Below, in pieces: positions 23,413 through 24,882 of a DNA stretch of 24,882 nt (within the stretch, counting starts at the first letter, position 1; each line of letters opens with the position of its first letter). The translations under genes were made by a program, and so were the position numbers. The notes beneath the pieces are model-generated. The model ran no database searches. It was not told the DNA's origin and was given only the letters and a program-made list of their open reading frames with translations. The stretch is from JADJPL01 sp964607915 (GTDB lineage Bacteria; Bacteroidota; Bacteroidia; Chitinophagales; Saprospiraceae). The stretch covers positions 1 to 24,882 of the forward strand of contig CAZSMU010000040.1 of assembly GCA_964607915.1 (NCBI GenBank), in the 5' to 3' direction.

Positions 23413-24813
23413 ATGCGGAACCTTCTTATATTCGCCATCTTTTCCGTCGGCCTCGCCGCTTGTGCGGGGACTTCCCTCTTGCCCGGACCTGTGCACCAGG
23501 CCGCCTGGTCTGTAAAATCTATCCCCGCCACACCCCAAACGCCAGGCGGAGATCCGGAAAAGGGGTTTTCCTATGTCATCAGCGGAAGCTATATCGGCTC
23601 AGGACTGCCACTGGAACTGGTAGAAAGGCGATTCAAAAAATACCGGGATACCGTGCTCCGGCGCACAGGCCCTGCAGAGAACCTGCCCTGGACGTTCAGC
23701 GCGTTCCCCGCCCGGAACGGGGTGATGGTCGCCAACGGGAATTGCCTCACCTGCCATGCCGGAGAATTAAATGGCCAGGTCGTAATTGGCCTTGGAAATA
23801 GTTTTTCCGACTTTCGCCTCAACATGAAGCCGCTTGCCCGGGGCATGCGGTTCGGCATGAAACTCAAGTATGGAAAAAAGTCCCCCGAATGGGCTGCGTA
23901 CGAAGATTTCGGGCGCTACTTTGCCGCCGCCGCCCCGGCTATCCGCACTACACAGCCAGGCGTAAATCCGGCAGCCCACCTGGCAGAAGCCTGCGCCTCC
24001 GTGCGCAACCCAGCCGATTTGACTTACCAGCCTACGCCCTTATACCCGCTCCCCGAATATACTTTGGCCACGGATGTGCCTCCTCTTTGGAATGTACGAA
24101 AAAAAAACGCGCTGTACTATACAGCTGTCGGACGGGGGGATTTCACCAAGCTCTTGTTCCAGGCTTCCGTCCTGGGCATACCCGATAGTGCCGCAGCGCG
24201 CGAAGCCGTAACTCATTTCAAGGATGTCGTCGCCTGGCTGAAGAGCCTGGATGCACCCCGGTTCCCCCAGCGCGTGGATGCACAGCGCGTGGCACAAGGC
24301 CAGACGTTGTTTATGGAGCATTGTGCCTCGTGCCATGGCACCTACGGAGAAAAAGAATCCTACCCCAACAAAGTAGTCGCACTGGAAAAAATTGGCACAG
24401 ACCCCTACTACGCTCGCTATGCCGTCCAAGCCCCTATCGTGGAATGGTACAACAAGAGCTGGTTTGCCTTCTCCGAACCCCGCTCTTTCTTCGAGCCGGA
24501 AGCTGGATATGTGGCGCCTCCCCTCAATGGGATATGGGCCACCGCGCCCTACCTGCACAACGGATCTGTACCGACCCTGGAAGATCTGCTCAACAGCAAA
24601 CAAAGGCCCAAGTACTGGCAGCGAAGCCGCGACAGCCGGGATTACGACCTGGACCATAAAGTGGGCTGGCGCTATACCACCCGGAATTCCCCAGCCGGAA
24701 GATGGACCTACGATACCTCCCTCCCCGGTTACTCTAACAGCGGGCATACTTTTGGGGATGGACTCAGCCCCACCGAACGGAAAGCGATAATCGAATATTT
24801 AAAAACTTTGTAG
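23413..24813 (+). CDS. Di-haem c-type cytochrome lipoprotein, RoxA/MauG-like
   Basis: 466 residues. The N-terminus has a lipobox (FSVGLAAC, Cys about 17), so it is a lipoprotein anchored outside the cytoplasm. Two haem c sites are visible: C111-LT-C114-H115 and C304-AS-C307-H308. The sequence YVAPPLNGIWATAPYLHNGS followed by VPTLEDLL, and the end GYSNSGHTFGDGLSPTERKA before the final IIEYLKTL, match the RoxA-like branch of di-haem peroxidases, which includes rubber oxygenases and uncharacterised relatives. Peroxidase or dioxygenase chemistry is possible; the substrate is unknown. It is 69 bases after the ATE-like gene, with no clear promoter between, so it may share that transcript or have a weak promoter of its own. 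Confidence 0.82.
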   Translation: MRNLLIFAIFSVGLAACAGTSLLPGPVHQAAWSVKSIPATPQTPGGDPEKGFSYVISGSYIGSGLPLELVERRFKKYRDTVLRRTGPAENLPWTFSAFPARNGVMVANGNCLTCHAGELNGQVVIGLGNSFSDFRLNMKPLARGMRFGMKLKYGKKSPEWAAYEDFGRYFAAAAPAIRTTQPGVNPAAHLAEACASVRNPADLTYQPTPLYPLPEYTLATDVPPLWNVRKKNALYYTAVGRGDFTKLLFQASVLGIPDSAAAREAVTHFKDVVAWLKSLDAPRFPQRVDAQRVAQGQTLFMEHCASCHGTYGEKESYPNKVVALEKIGTDPYYARYAVQAPIVEWYNKSWFAFSEPRSFFEPEAGYVAPPLNGIWATAPYLHNGSVPTLEDLLNSKQRPKYWQRSRDSRDYDLDHKVGWRYTTRNSPAGRWTYDTSLPGYSNSGHTFGDGLSPTERKAIIEYLKTL

Positions 24814-24817
24814 CCGC

Positions 24818-24878
24818 TGACCCTTTTCAATAGACTTGTTGCGAGGGGAATCATCGAGGGGTCAAAAAGGCCCTTTTT
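24818..24878 (+). terminator. Weak terminator-like structure after the cytochrome gene
   Basis: TGACCC (24818-24823) can pair with GGGTCA (24859-24864), and AAAAAG (24864-24869) with CTTTTT (24873-24878), ending in five Ts. The long loop of the first and the AT character of the second make this uncertain. Confidence 0.3.
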
Positions 24879-24882
24879 CGCC

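Overview
The window looks like chromosomal DNA of a free-living Bacteroidota bacterium, probably of the Saprospiria (Lewinella/Haliscomenobacter type). This assignment is an inference. It rests on two very large exported proteins with type IX secretion (T9SS) C-terminal sorting tails, SprB-type repeats, the phylum's TTTG-N20-TAnnTTTG promoter pattern, a DAHP synthase-chorismate mutase fusion of the Bacteroidota type, and GC-rich genes separated by AT-rich spacers.

Layout. Positions 1-981 hold no convincing gene but are rich in RNA-like structure. Two promoter-like sequences, three copies of a TTCATGGGATT motif and several strong hairpins are present, and two of the hairpins are good intrinsic terminators. 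I read these as two candidate small RNAs. Then come a SprB-repeat adhesin (+, 982-5979) and a cytoplasmic-looking lysozyme-fold protein (+, 6203-7864). On the minus strand lie a crotonase (7877-8656) and a giant T9SS protein with dockerin- and cohesin-like parts (8692-12738), the latter with its own promoter. Next is a compact minus-strand Phe/Tyr operon read from 17.2 kb down to 12.9 kb: pheA, an aminotransferase, tyrA, and a DAHP synthase-chorismate mutase. Diverging from it on the plus strand are a beta-propeller-like exported protein, an L-Ala-D/L-Glu-type dipeptide epimerase and an AONS-like PLP enzyme (17312-20319). The window ends with a UbiD-family decarboxylase, an arginyl/leucyl-tRNA-protein transferase-like protein and a di-haem RoxA/MauG-like lipoprotein cytochrome (20433-24813).

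The most interesting system is upstream of pheA. Between a near-consensus promoter and pheA lies a 20-codon reading frame, MAFALYNGFYFFSFYFYVLT, with 6 Phe and 4 Tyr. A GC-rich hairpin with nine Ts follows it, and a competing pairing segment lies between. This is the architecture of a ribosome-mediated transcription attenuator, here sensing charged Phe and Tyr tRNA and controlling a four-gene operon that runs from DAHP synthesis to the final transamination. The leader is too short to appear in ordinary gene calls.

The second interesting region is the hairpin-motif-hairpin array at 203-776, which may be a new structured RNA family or a tandem-terminator leader of the adhesin gene. The other genes are recognisable families, some with unusual traits: an ATE-like protein without the N-terminal Cys cluster, a short AONS-like enzyme with a TTG start, and a lysozyme-like protein without a signal peptide.
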